Shown here piece after piece: positions 24,458 through 33,426 of a stretch of DNA of 64,000 bases. Position numbers and translations under genes: made by a program. Numbering within the stretch: position 1 is the first letter of the stretch; the number at the start of each line of letters is the position of its first letter. Where the stretch lies: assembly GCA_039975855.1 (NCBI GenBank), contig JBDWGH010000002.1:1116001-1180000 (forward strand). Reading direction: 5' to 3'. A model generated the notes under the pieces. It was not told the origin of the DNA and did not search any database. It was given only the letters and a program-made list of their open reading frames with translations. The stretch comes from Litorimonas sp039975855 (GTDB lineage Bacteria > Pseudomonadota > Alphaproteobacteria > Caulobacterales > Maricaulaceae).

Positions 24458-26896
24458 GTGACCGCAAAACATCCTATTCTACAAACCGTTTCACTGATTG
24501 CCGCAGGCGTAGCGCTGGCAGCCTGTGGAGGCGGAGGCGGAGGCGGCGGTTCATCCACCCCGGGGGGCGGTGGTCAGAGCGGCGGAAGCGCTAATTCTGC
24601 CCCACGATTCACCGGACCAACCAGTTTTACATTTAACGAGAATGAGGCCGTGTCTTTTACGCTGTCTGTGGCCGATAGTGATGGAGATACAATCACCATT
24701 ACGGACGACACCTCTGGCGATGGATCGCTCTTTATCCTCAACGCCGCATCGGGACAGGTGACAGCGAACACGGAGTCCGGCGCCTTTAATTTCGAAAATC
24801 CTTTAGATGTTAATGGCGATAATATTTATGAGCAGAATATCACACTATCCGATGGTCAGGCCTCGGTCACCCAAACTATTCGCGTCACGATCCAAAATGT
24901 CATCGAGCCACCCTCATATAATGGTTTGACCGATTTTCAATTCGATGAAAATTCTATCACCGGCGTCGCCATTGCGGTGACGGATCCTGATAGTCGCTCT
25001 CTAGATATAAGCCTGTCTGGTTTAGATGCTGAAGATTTTACAACAGAAAATAGAAACTTATTGTTTAATGAACTCCCTGATTTTGAAGCGCCAAATGACA
25101 GTAATGCAGATAATGTTTATGAGGTTACGCTGAGCATATCGAATAATGAAGCCACGATCGAAGAACCCATTACAATTACGATTAATGACGTAAACGAACC
25201 TCCAACATGTACCCAAGATGCGAACATAACGTTTGCGGAAAATACGACGGGTGAGATTTTTACATTCGTCGGAACAGATCCGGAAGGCGACCCCCATGAT
25301 TTCGGATCAGACATTGTCGTCAGCGCAAGTACGCTGTTTCAAAATGCGTTCAGCTTTAACAGCGATACAGGTGTTGTCAGTCTTGACGTTCCCATAGATT
25401 TCGAGGCGGTGACGGATAAAACGGGAACTATATCAACCACTTTTGGCGGAAGCCCCTGCAATGTAGATTTCGAACTCACCGATGTGATCGGCGATGTTAC
25501 CTCAGGCGTTCGGGTCATAGGTGATTTTGCGGCGGCAAATTCCGTCGGTGACATTGATGGTGACGGTTTCACAGAGTTGTGGTTAGCCGAAAACGGGCCT
25601 GCGCCCGCCGGCTATGTCGTTTATGGGCAAGCCTTGAACGGACTTATGCCCGCAGGCGACCTCGCCTTATCCGCCGCAACGCCTGTCGCTGACGGTGTGA
25701 AGCTTTTGGCAAATAGCATCGCTGGCGCAGACGAGGACGAACAAATTCTCAGCGCTCGAGAGGTTGGAGACATTGATGGAGACGGATTTGCAGAACTTCT
25801 CCTCGGCGTCGAATCCACTCGAATTCCAACCTCTCGGCCAATCGCTTATTTGGTATGGGGAAATACCCTCGTTGAGAATTCAACTGGGTCTTTAAATCTC
25901 GACGACATGACCGAAAACGAAGGCTTAATTCTTAGCCGCGCAAATATCTCAGAAACCGAGATAGGTTTTACGGCAGGCGATCTGGATGGTGACTCACTTG
26001 ACGATATCGTCGTCGGTATACCCGCTGGTTTCGACGATCCTTCAAATCAAGGCGTATTCGTTGTCTTTGGAAGCTATTTAAAGGATGTGAAATCAACGGG
26101 TGGCTTTGATATTAACTCAATGGAACGCAGCGAGGTTTTGCAGCTTAGTTTTGATACATTTTCTTTTGAAAATCTGGGCGCCAACCTCACGACAATTTCG
26201 GACATTGATGGCGACGGAACTGATGAGTTAATGGCTGCATATGACATAGGCGTCGCATCAATATTAGGCAAAGATATTTTGATGGCGAAAAATGGGACAG
26301 ATCCTGCATTTATCGTCACCGAAGAAATTCAAAGCTTTAGGCAATTAGCGGAATTCAACAGAGTTCCATTTGATGTTGAAGGTGATGGCATTGATGACTT
26401 ACTTTTCTCATCTGTCGCAGCAGAGATTGCGGTTGTGGAGCCAGGCTCGACATTGGATGGCGGCAGAACGCGGTCCGGAGAAACTGTTGACACAACGGAA
26501 TTTGGTGTATCAACCATCTCCCTATCCGGTCTCGGCGATCTAAATGGGGATGGCCAAGACGAATTTGCAATCGGCGCGAGCCGTCAAAACGAACCCGTCA
26601 ATACCGTGAATATCATCAACGGAGCCGACTTCGTCGCGACACCTGTTTTTGCAGGCTTTGATATGGATGCTATTAGCCCGGGCCAAGGATTGATAATTGA
26701 AGGCATTTCGCCAATTCTCGAATTAAGCGGGGAAATTGTAAGAGCAGATGACTATGATCAAGATGGGCTGAATGAACTCACGATTATTTCTCCCGGCACC
26801 AATCAAGCATTTATTCTTCGAGGTTCTGATTTAAATTCGGGTCTTAATTCCGGCTCAATAAGGATAGATCTCAATCCGTTATTCAATGCGGAGTAA
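24458..26896 (+). CDS. FG-GAP beta-propeller lipoprotein with cadherin-like repeats
   Basis: 812 residues, GTG start with GGGA nine bases upstream. A lipoprotein signal with lipobox LAAC is followed by a run of Gly and a Gly/Ser linker. Residues ~45-345 hold three cadherin-like Ig repeats (FNENEAVSFTLSVADSDGD, FDENSITGVAIAVTDPDS, FAENTTGEIFTFVGTDPEGD). The C-terminal half has seven FG-GAP-type Ca-binding loops, among them DIDGDGFTEL, DIDGDGFAEL, DLDGDSLDDI, DIDGDGTDEL, DVEGDGIDDL, DLNGDGQDEF and DYDQDGLNEL, enough for an integrin-like seven-bladed propeller. Probably a surface adhesin or binding protein. It lies between the two ispG 3' ends, so it may have arrived with that insertion. Confidence 0.82.
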   Translation: MTAKHPILQTVSLIAAGVALAACGGGGGGGGSSTPGGGGQSGGSANSAPRFTGPTSFTFNENEAVSFTLSVADSDGDTITITDDTSGDGSLFILNAASGQVTANTESGAFNFENPLDVNGDNIYEQNITLSDGQASVTQTIRVTIQNVIEPPSYNGLTDFQFDENSITGVAIAVTDPDSRSLDISLSGLDAEDFTTENRNLLFNELPDFEAPNDSNADNVYEVTLSISNNEATIEEPITITINDVNEPPTCTQDANITFAENTTGEIFTFVGTDPEGDPHDFGSDIVVSASTLFQNAFSFNSDTGVVSLDVPIDFEAVTDKTGTISTTFGGSPCNVDFELTDVIGDVTSGVRVIGDFAAANSVGDIDGDGFTELWLAENGPAPAGYVVYGQALNGLMPAGDLALSAATPVADGVKLLANSIAGADEDEQILSAREVGDIDGDGFAELLLGVESTRIPTSRPIAYLVWGNTLVENSTGSLNLDDMTENEGLILSRANISETEIGFTAGDLDGDSLDDIVVGIPAGFDDPSNQGVFVVFGSYLKDVKSTGGFDINSMERSEVLQLSFDTFSFENLGANLTTISDIDGDGTDELMAAYDIGVASILGKDILMAKNGTDPAFIVTEEIQSFRQLAEFNRVPFDVEGDGIDDLLFSSVAAEIAVVEPGSTLDGGRTRSGETVDTTEFGVSTISLSGLGDLNGDGQDEFAIGASRQNEPVNTVNIINGADFVATPVFAGFDMDAISPGQGLIIEGISPILELSGEIVRADDYDQDGLNELTIISPGTNQAFILRGSDLNSGLNSGSIRIDLNPLFNAE

Positions 26897-26914
26897 TTTA
26901 CCCCTAAAGGTCAT

Positions 26915-28054
26915 TTACTCCGCCGCCTCGGCCAGCTCACTCGCCAACGCCTCAGCCCGTTCCTCAACCGCCGCGACGATCTCATCGACCATCACGTCAT
27001 TATCGGTTTTGCCGGTTTTCTTTCCGGCGTGATACATCATGCCGTAGCCTGCGGAGCCACCTGTGAAGCCGATATCGGTGAACATGGCTTCGCCAGGGCC
27101 GTTGACGACGCAGCCGATAATCGACAGCGTGATCGGGGCGGAGATATGGGCGAGGCGATCTTCCAATGTCTGCACGGTTTTAATGACGTCAAAGCCTTGG
27201 CGGGCGCAGCTGGGGCAGGAAATGATATTCACGCCGCGCGTGCGCAGGCCAAGGGATTTCAGCATATCAAAGCCTACCTTAATCTCCTCCACAGGGTCCG
27301 CAGATAATGACACGCGGATGGTGTCGCCAATCCCTGCCCAGAGCAGGTTCCCCATCCCGATGGAGGATTTCACCGTGCCGATACGCGTGCCGCCCGCCTC
27401 TGTAATTCCGAGATGCAGCGGCGCATCCGTGGCATCGGCGAGTTGGTGATAGGCCGCGACGGTCATAAAGACATCGGAGGCTTTGACCGAAATTTTATAA
27501 TCGTGGAAGCCTTCATCATCCAGCATGCGGGCGTGCATCAGCGCGCTCTCGACCATGGCGTCGGGGCATGGCTCTCCGTATTTTTCGAGAAGTTCTTTTT
27601 CCAATGACCCGCCATTGACGCCAACGCGGATAGAACAGCCATTGGCGCGGGCGGCGGCGACGACTTCTTTCACGCGGTGCTGTCCGCCAATATTGCCGGG
27701 GTTGATGCGCAAGCAGGCTGCGCCCTGATCGGCGGCTTCGATCCCGCGTTTATAATGAAAATGAATATCCGCGACGAGCGGGACTTGGACCTGATCGACG
27801 ATGGACCGCAGGGCGGCGCTGCTGTCGGGATCGGGGACAGAGACGCGGACGATATCTGCGCCGGCCTCTTGCAGGGACAGGACCTGCGCGACCGTCGCCT
27901 CAACATCATGGGTCAGCGTATTCGTCATGGATTGCACGGCAATCGGGGCGTCGCCGCCGACTTCGACACTGCCGACTTTGATCTTGCGGCTGGCGCGGCG
28001 TTCAATCGTGCGCCAGGGGCGAATGGAATTAATGTCTGTTGGGGTACCGCTCAT
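26915..28054 (-). CDS. ispG: 4-hydroxy-3-methylbut-2-enyl diphosphate synthase
   Basis: 379-residue iron-sulfur enzyme of the MEP isoprenoid pathway that converts MEcPP to HMBPP in the cytoplasm. SVEVGGDAPIAVQSMTNTLT is the family's N-terminal signature; LRINPGNIG and VGVNGGSLE are barrel loops. The [4Fe-4S] ligands are the two Cys in ISCPSCARQG and the Cys in IIGCVVNGPGE. It follows rodZ on the same strand, a frequent pairing in alphaproteobacteria. Its 3' end is repeated 2.7 kb away as a remnant; the present tail may be the incoming copy. Confidence 0.95.
   Translation of the reverse strand: MSGTPTDINSIRPWRTIERRASRKIKVGSVEVGGDAPIAVQSMTNTLTHDVEATVAQVLSLQEAGADIVRVSVPDPDSSAALRSIVDQVQVPLVADIHFHYKRGIEAADQGAACLRINPGNIGGQHRVKEVVAAARANGCSIRVGVNGGSLEKELLEKYGEPCPDAMVESALMHARMLDDEGFHDYKISVKASDVFMTVAAYHQLADATDAPLHLGITEAGGTRIGTVKSSIGMGNLLWAGIGDTIRVSLSADPVEEIKVGFDMLKSLGLRTRGVNIISCPSCARQGFDVIKTVQTLEDRLAHISAPITLSIIGCVVNGPGEAMFTDIGFTGGSAGYGMMYHAGKKTGKTDNDVMVDEIVAAVEERAEALASELAEAAE
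26963..27127 (-). repeat. ispG 3'-end direct repeat, right copy
   Basis: Counterpart, inside intact ispG, of the repeat at 24225-24389. Confidence 0.8.
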
Positions 28055-28096
28055 GCAGCGGCTATAGCGCGGGGACGCGGCAGAATGAAGACGTTA

Positions 28097-28840
28097 TTAC
28101 GGTCTTTCGGAGGTCGGAAGGTCGCGGGACAATGTCATGCCAGAGATGGGCTCTCCCACCTCCCCCAAAGCGCCGATCAAGCGCGTGCCGTCATAAAGAT
28201 CAACGGCGCCCGCATCGCGGACAGACACAGAATACCCGGCAGTGGTCGGACCTTGCCAAGTTTCGCCTGTTGTAAAGATGCGGCTGACCTCGACCGTACC
28301 TGCGACGTCGCGGATTTGAATCCAGCTCGGCGATGTTGTGCGCAGGGTGAACAGACCCTCTTGCATAACGGGCATGGCAGGTTCAGCGGCGGTATATTGC
28401 GCGGCGATCTCAACCAGCGGCGTCGGCGTTGCGACGGCTTCGGATTGCGTGCCGTACCAAACGCCAATCAGCAGGGCGACACTGGCAACGGAAACGGCGG
28501 AGACAAAGCCGCGCGGCAGGCGGAAATGACGCGTCAGAACAATATGAGGTGCATCGCGCAGCGGTAGCTTGGTCAAGGCTGTGTCAGCCTTATATTCCTT
28601 CACGGCCAAATCACCGTCCATGCCTAGTGCTTTGGCATAGGTGCGGACAAAGCCGAGTGTATATCCAATGGCAGGTAAAGCGCCCTCGTCCAGCGTTTCA
28701 ATCGCGGTCAGAAAGTCTTCGCCGATATTCGTCAACTCGGACATATCGGACAGCGTCAGACCAAAGCTTTCGCGCCGCGCGGATAGGCGCGCGCCGAAAT
28801 GCTCCGCTGTGCGGATCGTATTTGCGTTTACTGTGGTCAT
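28097..28840 (-). CDS. rodZ: RodZ-like membrane protein with HTH and DUF4115 domains
   Basis: 247 residues from an ATG next to a weak GGGCGGG. Residues ~10-80 are a Cro/C1-type helix-turn-helix (HFGARLSARRESFGLTLSDM, then YTLGFVRTYAKALGMD), as in RodZ, which links MreB to the inner membrane. A single membrane helix is GFVSAVSVASVALLIGVWYG. The periplasmic part ends in a DUF4115-type fold (LRTTSPSWIQIRDVAGTVEV, GETWQG, GYSVSVRDAGAVDLYDG). Together with the neighbouring ispG this fits the usual rodZ-ispG order. It is divergent from dsbB. Confidence 0.82.
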   Translation of the reverse strand: MTTVNANTIRTAEHFGARLSARRESFGLTLSDMSELTNIGEDFLTAIETLDEGALPAIGYTLGFVRTYAKALGMDGDLAVKEYKADTALTKLPLRDAPHIVLTRHFRLPRGFVSAVSVASVALLIGVWYGTQSEAVATPTPLVEIAAQYTAAEPAMPVMQEGLFTLRTTSPSWIQIRDVAGTVEVSRIFTTGETWQGPTTAGYSVSVRDAGAVDLYDGTRLIGALGEVGEPISGMTLSRDLPTSERP

Positions 28841-28884
28841 CCCGCCCAAGGGTATAAGTCATCGCGCCTTGATTTATCGTTAAC

Positions 28885-28919
28885 GAATCAAATTATTGGG
28901 GTCGAGTCATTAATGACTC
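28885..28919. promoter_or_regulatory. GANTC-containing palindrome between rodZ and dsbB
   Basis: GAGTCATTAATGACTC (28904-28919) is a perfect 16-base palindrome whose ends are GAGTC and GACTC, 11 bases apart; a third site, GAATC, is at 28885-28889. TCGTTAACGA at 28877-28886 is another short palindrome. The position in a divergent promoter region suggests an operator that may sense CcrM methylation. Confidence 0.5.
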
Positions 28920-29004
28920 AGTGGTCATATCCGACAGATTATATTCATGTTTGATGACGGCCTCGTCACGTGACAGGGCGCAGTTGTCACTTTAAAGTGC
29001 AGGC

Positions 29005-29517
29005 ATGAATTTAAAGACTCTATATTCGCGCCTGAGATCATCATGGGCCGCGCCTTGGATTGCTCTGGCTGTGTCGGGTGGATTGCTCGGCGGAGCGTGG
29101 ATTTTCCAATATGGGTTTGGCTATCTGCCGTGCACGATGTGTTACTGGCAGCGCCACGCGCACAAGGCCGTGCTCGGCATCGCCGCATTGTGGCTTGTGT
29201 TGCGAGCAGTCGGTGTCGAAGCCGCAGAAATTTTGCGCTGGGCGGTGGTCTTGGCTTTGCTGGTGAGTTTTGGGCTCGCCGCTTGGCATGTCGGGGTAGA
29301 ATTTGGCTGGCTCGAAGCTCCCGCGACTTGCGCCGCAGGACCATTACATGTGCCAGAAGTCGACCCGGATAATCCGCTTGGCTTCCTCAATGAACCTGTG
29401 AAACCGCCGGCGTGTAGCGAGGCCGTCTGGCACTTCCTCGGCTTGTCCATGGCGGGATGGAATGCGCTCGTCTCCTTGATAGGCGCGGTCTGGGTCGCTA
29501 CATCTAAGAAGATATGA
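29005..29517 (+). CDS. dsbB: Disulfide bond formation protein B
   Basis: 170-residue inner membrane oxidase that passes electrons from DsbA to ubiquinone. Four helices are visible, with the quinone-proximal pair CTMC at residues 43-46 in YLPCTMCYWQRH, the Arg of which contacts quinone. The second periplasmic Cys pair lies in the long loop (ATCAAGPLH and PPACSEAVW). Its last codons overlap the coq7 start by four bases (ATGA), so the two are translationally coupled. Confidence 0.9.
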   Translation: MNLKTLYSRLRSSWAAPWIALAVSGGLLGGAWIFQYGFGYLPCTMCYWQRHAHKAVLGIAALWLVLRAVGVEAAEILRWAVVLALLVSFGLAAWHVGVEFGWLEAPATCAAGPLHVPEVDPDNPLGFLNEPVKPPACSEAVWHFLGLSMAGWNALVSLIGAVWVATSKKI

Positions 29518-30044
29518 AAAAGACAAACCCCAGAATTGCCGAAATGCTGCGCGTGGATCACGCTGGCGAGTATGGCGCAGTTGCGATTTACCGTGGCCAG
29601 CAAGCTGTCTTTCGCCGCCAAGCTGCGACCCGCCCGATGGCCGAGACCCTCGCCGAGATGGAAGCCGAAGAGCAAAAGCATCTCGACGCTTTTGATAAAC
29701 TACTCGTGGAACGCAATGTTCGCCCAACGGCCATGACGCCAATCTGGAACGTCGCGGGATATGGCCTTGGAGTGGTCACAGCCCTGATGGGCGAGAAAGC
29801 CGCCCATGCCTGTACCGAAGCCGTCGAGACCGTAATCGAAGAACATTACGCCGAACAGGCCGAGGCCTGCGCAGAAGAAGAACCGGAACTCGCGGCGACA
29901 TTCTTGGAATTTCGCGAAGATGAATTGCACCATCGCGACACCGCTATTGAAGGCGGATCACAAGACGCCCCGTTCTACCGCGGTCTCTCTGCAATCATCC
30001 AAGCCGGTTGCCGCGCAGCCATTGCGGTGACTGCGAAAGTATAA
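29514..30044 (+). CDS. coq7: Demethoxyubiquinone hydroxylase (COQ7)
   Basis: 176-residue di-iron monooxygenase of the last hydroxylation in ubiquinone synthesis, peripheral to the membrane. The ferritin-like four-helix bundle holds the iron ligands in MLRVDHAGEYGAV, EMEAEEQKHLDAF, AVETVIEEHYAEQ and FREDELHHRDTA (E, ExxH pattern twice). Length and motifs are typical of the proteobacterial COQ7 type. It overlaps dsbB, whose product needs ubiquinone, by four bases. Confidence 0.92.
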   Translation: MKKTNPRIAEMLRVDHAGEYGAVAIYRGQQAVFRRQAATRPMAETLAEMEAEEQKHLDAFDKLLVERNVRPTAMTPIWNVAGYGLGVVTALMGEKAAHACTEAVETVIEEHYAEQAEACAEEEPELAATFLEFREDELHHRDTAIEGGSQDAPFYRGLSAIIQAGCRAAIAVTAKV

Positions 30045-30134
30045 ACGCCGCGACGTTACCTCCCCTGTAGATTTAAAAGCCTCTTGTTTTGATGACGAAA
30101 ACGAGGAATATCGAAATCAATACAGGAGATTGCA

Positions 30135-32126
30135 TTGTTTAATTCAAAATTTTTACGACATTTACCTATCGCAGTTTTGGGAGGTGTCTTAAGCTTTGCC
30201 CCTCTCAGCATCCCAAGTCTTTCGGCCCACGCTGCCCCAAATGTTGACATTTACGCCCAACTGCCAAGAACAGCCTCGGTGAGAATTTCACCGGATGGGA
30301 AACGCATTGCAATGCTCGCGCCTTATGCTGGTGACAAAGCCATCTTCGTTTATAATCTGGAAAATCCTGACGCCAAAACTGTCATCATGTTGCCACCGAA
30401 GAATAGCATCATGAAAACAGTCGATTGGGCCAGTAATAAACACATTGTGTCCTATGCCCGCGTTCGCGGAAAAGGACTCGGCAAAATGAAGAAATACAGC
30501 ACGCTTTATGGCCGCTGGGTTTCCTATAATGTAGAGACAGAAAAATCGACGATCCTATTGGACGATCGTATCAAAAGTAAATCATATCTGGTGACTGGCG
30601 GCGGCGGATTTGTTCACAATCTACCAAATGACCCACAACATGTTCTTATGAGTTTCGGAGAATATAACGGTAAAGCCCAACAGCGGCAATATCGGGTTGA
30701 TCTAGATACAGGCAAAGAAGCTTTGGAGAGAATTGTATCCATAAAATCTGGCGCGATATCCTACTCTCCGAACGGAGAACGCCTGCTCGCCCGTGAAGAA
30801 TATGACGCCGACTCTGGACGCTACAAAGTCTACTTCGGTGAAAGCACCAAAGAGAAAGTCGTCTACGAAAAAAGATTCGATACATCTGAAAATCGGACGG
30901 AATATATGTTTACCGTCTTTGATGGTAAGATCCTAATGCAGGAAAGTGAGAAAGCTGGCCTCTCCCTCTTTACGATCGATCCAGCCACAGGTGCACGCGC
31001 GCCCTTTACTTTCGATGCGGATGTTCCGAGCGGATATGATTATTTCCCAATTGTCGACAGAGAAACCGACGAACTAATTGGCGTAAGTTACACGGATGAT
31101 ACATCGAAAAGCATCTATAGCGCGGAACCTTACAAATCTTGGCACGAGAAAGCTAAACAGGCCCTCAAAGGTATGAACGTCAGGATTCTATCAAAAACCG
31201 ACGACAACTCTATGGTCACTCTTTATGCCGAGGGAGCTGGCAATGCTGGCGAGTTTTACCTGATGGAGCCAAAGAAAGGGCAGATCGAGTCTTTGGGCGG
31301 GATGTATCCAGAACTCGCACCAAATGAGATCGCAAAAACCATTCGTGCCGATTATGCCGCACGAGATGGTCTAAAAATTCCGGCTTACCTGACTCTGCCT
31401 CCGGGTAAGACAACATCCAGTGGACCGATGCCGATGGTTGTGATGCCACATGGCGGACCAACAGCACGGGATACAGCCGACTTTGATTTTTGGGCACAAT
31501 ACCTTGCCGCAAAAGGCTATGTTGTCTTTAAACCTCAGTTCCGAGGATCAACCGGTTTTGGCTATGAATTTGAGAAAGCTGGTTATGGTGAATTTGGTAA
31601 AGGCATGTTGACCGACACTGTTGACGGCGTGAATTTGCTCATTGAACAGAACATTGCCGACCCCGACAAAATTTGCGTCACGGGTGCAAGCTACGGCGGC
31701 TACCAAGCCTTAGCATTACCTGTAATCGAGCCGGACATGTTCAAATGCGCCCTGTCTGTCAATGGGGTGTCAGACATCAGAGCAATCTTGAAATTTGAAG
31801 TTGCACGGACCGGAAACAATAGCGGCGTTATCAAATTTTGGCGGAAGATTATTGGAGACCGTAACGATGATAAGGAAATGTTGATTGAACAATCTCCTGC
31901 TGAGAACGCGGAAAAGATAAAGGCAGAAATTGTTCTGGTTCACGGAACAGATGACATGACCGTTCCCGTTCAGCAGTCAGAAATCATGGCCAAGGCCATG
32001 AAGAAAGTTGGGCAATCTGATGACATCTTACTCCTAGAGAATGACGATCATAATTTGTCACTTCCGATTTCCCGAAAGAAATTGTTGGAGGCTAGTGATG
32101 AGCTTTTCTCCAAGCATTTAGATTAA
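30135..32126 (+). CDS. S9-family prolyl oligopeptidase-like peptidase, exported
   Basis: 663 residues from a TTG with AGGAG eight bases upstream. A signal peptide ends SLSAHAAPN. Residues ~40-380 form a beta-propeller-like region starting TASVRISPDGKRIAML. The C-terminal alpha/beta hydrolase domain has PMVVMPHGGPTARD, the Ser elbow TGASYGGYQA, Asp in HGTDDMTVPV and His in NDDHNLS. Such enzymes cut short peptides in the periplasm. It is a single gene after coq7 with no clear partner, and a paralogue lies at 47860-49776. Confidence 0.85.
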   Translation: MFNSKFLRHLPIAVLGGVLSFAPLSIPSLSAHAAPNVDIYAQLPRTASVRISPDGKRIAMLAPYAGDKAIFVYNLENPDAKTVIMLPPKNSIMKTVDWASNKHIVSYARVRGKGLGKMKKYSTLYGRWVSYNVETEKSTILLDDRIKSKSYLVTGGGGFVHNLPNDPQHVLMSFGEYNGKAQQRQYRVDLDTGKEALERIVSIKSGAISYSPNGERLLAREEYDADSGRYKVYFGESTKEKVVYEKRFDTSENRTEYMFTVFDGKILMQESEKAGLSLFTIDPATGARAPFTFDADVPSGYDYFPIVDRETDELIGVSYTDDTSKSIYSAEPYKSWHEKAKQALKGMNVRILSKTDDNSMVTLYAEGAGNAGEFYLMEPKKGQIESLGGMYPELAPNEIAKTIRADYAARDGLKIPAYLTLPPGKTTSSGPMPMVVMPHGGPTARDTADFDFWAQYLAAKGYVVFKPQFRGSTGFGYEFEKAGYGEFGKGMLTDTVDGVNLLIEQNIADPDKICVTGASYGGYQALALPVIEPDMFKCALSVNGVSDIRAILKFEVARTGNNSGVIKFWRKIIGDRNDDKEMLIEQSPAENAEKIKAEIVLVHGTDDMTVPVQQSEIMAKAMKKVGQSDDILLLENDDHNLSLPISRKKLLEASDELFSKHLD

Positions 32127-32146
32127 ACTGGGCAATTGGAGGTCGT

Positions 32147-32175
32147 CTCACAGGACGTAGTTTATATCCTGTGAG
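32147..32175 (+). terminator. Hairpin after the S9 peptidase gene
   Basis: CTCACAGGA and TCCTGTGAG, perfect nine-base arms, 11-base loop, 20 bases beyond the stop codon. No T-run, so it may be a factor-dependent terminator or an operator. Confidence 0.4.
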
Positions 32176-32299
32176 TTCGATGCCTGCCAATCGATCTCTA
32201 GGAAACAGCTAAACTGCGACCTCTGGCACTCCTTTCCGTACAGTGAAAACCAAACTCCTATGTTGAAAAACAGGCTTCGGGACCGCACATAGCGGTCAG

Positions 32300-33385
32300 A
32301 TGTCCATGACCCCCACATTCACCTTGTCCGATTTGGACGCGCGTGCGCGCGATATCTTTCGCGATGTCGTCGAAAGCTATTTGGAATCAGGGCAGCCTGT
32401 GGGATCCAAAACACTGGCCTTATCCGAAGGGCGTACGCTGTCCCCTGCCACAATACGGTCTGTCATGGCCGAGCTGTCCCGCTACGGCCTGCTCACCAGT
32501 CCACATGTCAGCGCGGGCCGCGTTCCGACCCAAATTGGCCTGCGTCTCTTTGTCGACGGATTATTGGAAATCGGAGATTTGGGCAAAGCAGATCAAGACC
32601 GGCTAGAGTCCAAGCTCGGCGCAGCTGGCGGTGACCCCCAAGCCCTGATGCAACAAGCCTCTGCCATGATGGCGGGCCTTGCGGGGGGCGCGGGCTTAGT
32701 GCTTGCCCCGCACGCAGGAACATCAGAACGGGCTTTACGTCATGTCGAGTTTGTCAATTTGGACGGTGATCAAGCCTTGGTCGTATTGGTCCATGAAGAC
32801 GGCGCGGTGGAAAACCGCATCATGGCCCGCCCAGCAGGCGTATTGCCCGGCAGTTTGGAACGCGCAGGCAATTTCCTCTCAGCGCGGTTAAAGGGCAGAA
32901 AATTATCAGAAGCTCGCACTGACGTGTTGGCAGAAATCGCAGCCGGCGAGGCTCAGATTGACGCGGCAGCTGCCACCCTTATTGAACGAGGATTAGCACA
33001 ATGGTCTACACTTGGGGCCACGCCGGACGATAAAACGCGGCGCAGTTTAATTGTGCGCGGACAGTCACACCTGCTTGACAATTTAGAGGCCCGAACCGAT
33101 GTGGAGCGCATCCGTCAATTGTTCGATGATTTGGAACGCAAGGAAGAGCTAATCGACCTTATGGACCGCGCTGAACACGCTGACGGGGTGAAGATTTTTA
33201 TTGGCTCGGAGAACCCGATGTTTTCCTTGTCAGGATCGTCTGTTGTCATCGCGCCATACCGCGATAGGCAGTCGAATATATTGGGAGCGTTGGGCGTAAT
33301 TGGCCCAACACGATTGAATTATGCGCGTGTCATTCCGATGATGGATTACACCGCGCAATTATTGGGCCGGCTGCTAAACCGCTAG
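32300..33385 (+). CDS. hrcA: Heat-inducible transcription repressor HrcA
   Basis: 361-residue repressor of chaperone operons, acting at CIRCE elements when helped by GroEL. The N-terminal winged helix shows FRDVVESYLESGQPVGSKTL and LSPATIRSVMAELSRYGLL, followed by SAGRVPTQIGLRLFVDGLL, the conserved linker. The C-terminal part ends KIFIGSENP...LSGSSVVIAPYRD and GALGVIGPTRLNYARVIPMM, the family's dimer domain. It precedes grpE by 41 bases, the standard order. No CIRCE is seen upstream; a poor sigma-32-like pair (TTGAAA, CCGCACA) lies just before the ATG. Confidence 0.95.
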   Translation: MSMTPTFTLSDLDARARDIFRDVVESYLESGQPVGSKTLALSEGRTLSPATIRSVMAELSRYGLLTSPHVSAGRVPTQIGLRLFVDGLLEIGDLGKADQDRLESKLGAAGGDPQALMQQASAMMAGLAGGAGLVLAPHAGTSERALRHVEFVNLDGDQALVVLVHEDGAVENRIMARPAGVLPGSLERAGNFLSARLKGRKLSEARTDVLAEIAAGEAQIDAAAATLIERGLAQWSTLGATPDDKTRRSLIVRGQSHLLDNLEARTDVERIRQLFDDLERKEELIDLMDRAEHADGVKIFIGSENPMFSLSGSSVVIAPYRDRQSNILGALGVIGPTRLNYARVIPMMDYTAQLLGRLLNR

Positions 33386-33426
33386 GCGCGCCCAATTACG
33401 GAACTGAGTGAGAGTGGAGACGAAAC

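Noticed and set aside
27677..28567. 296-codon frame on the plus strand opposite ispG and rodZ
   Set aside because: It is fully antisense to two secure genes and shows no motif; a G+C-biased shadow frame.
32127..32299. CIRCE element before hrcA
   Set aside because: The TTAGCACTC-N9-GAGTGCTAA form is not present; the inverted repeat at 32147-32175 has different arms.
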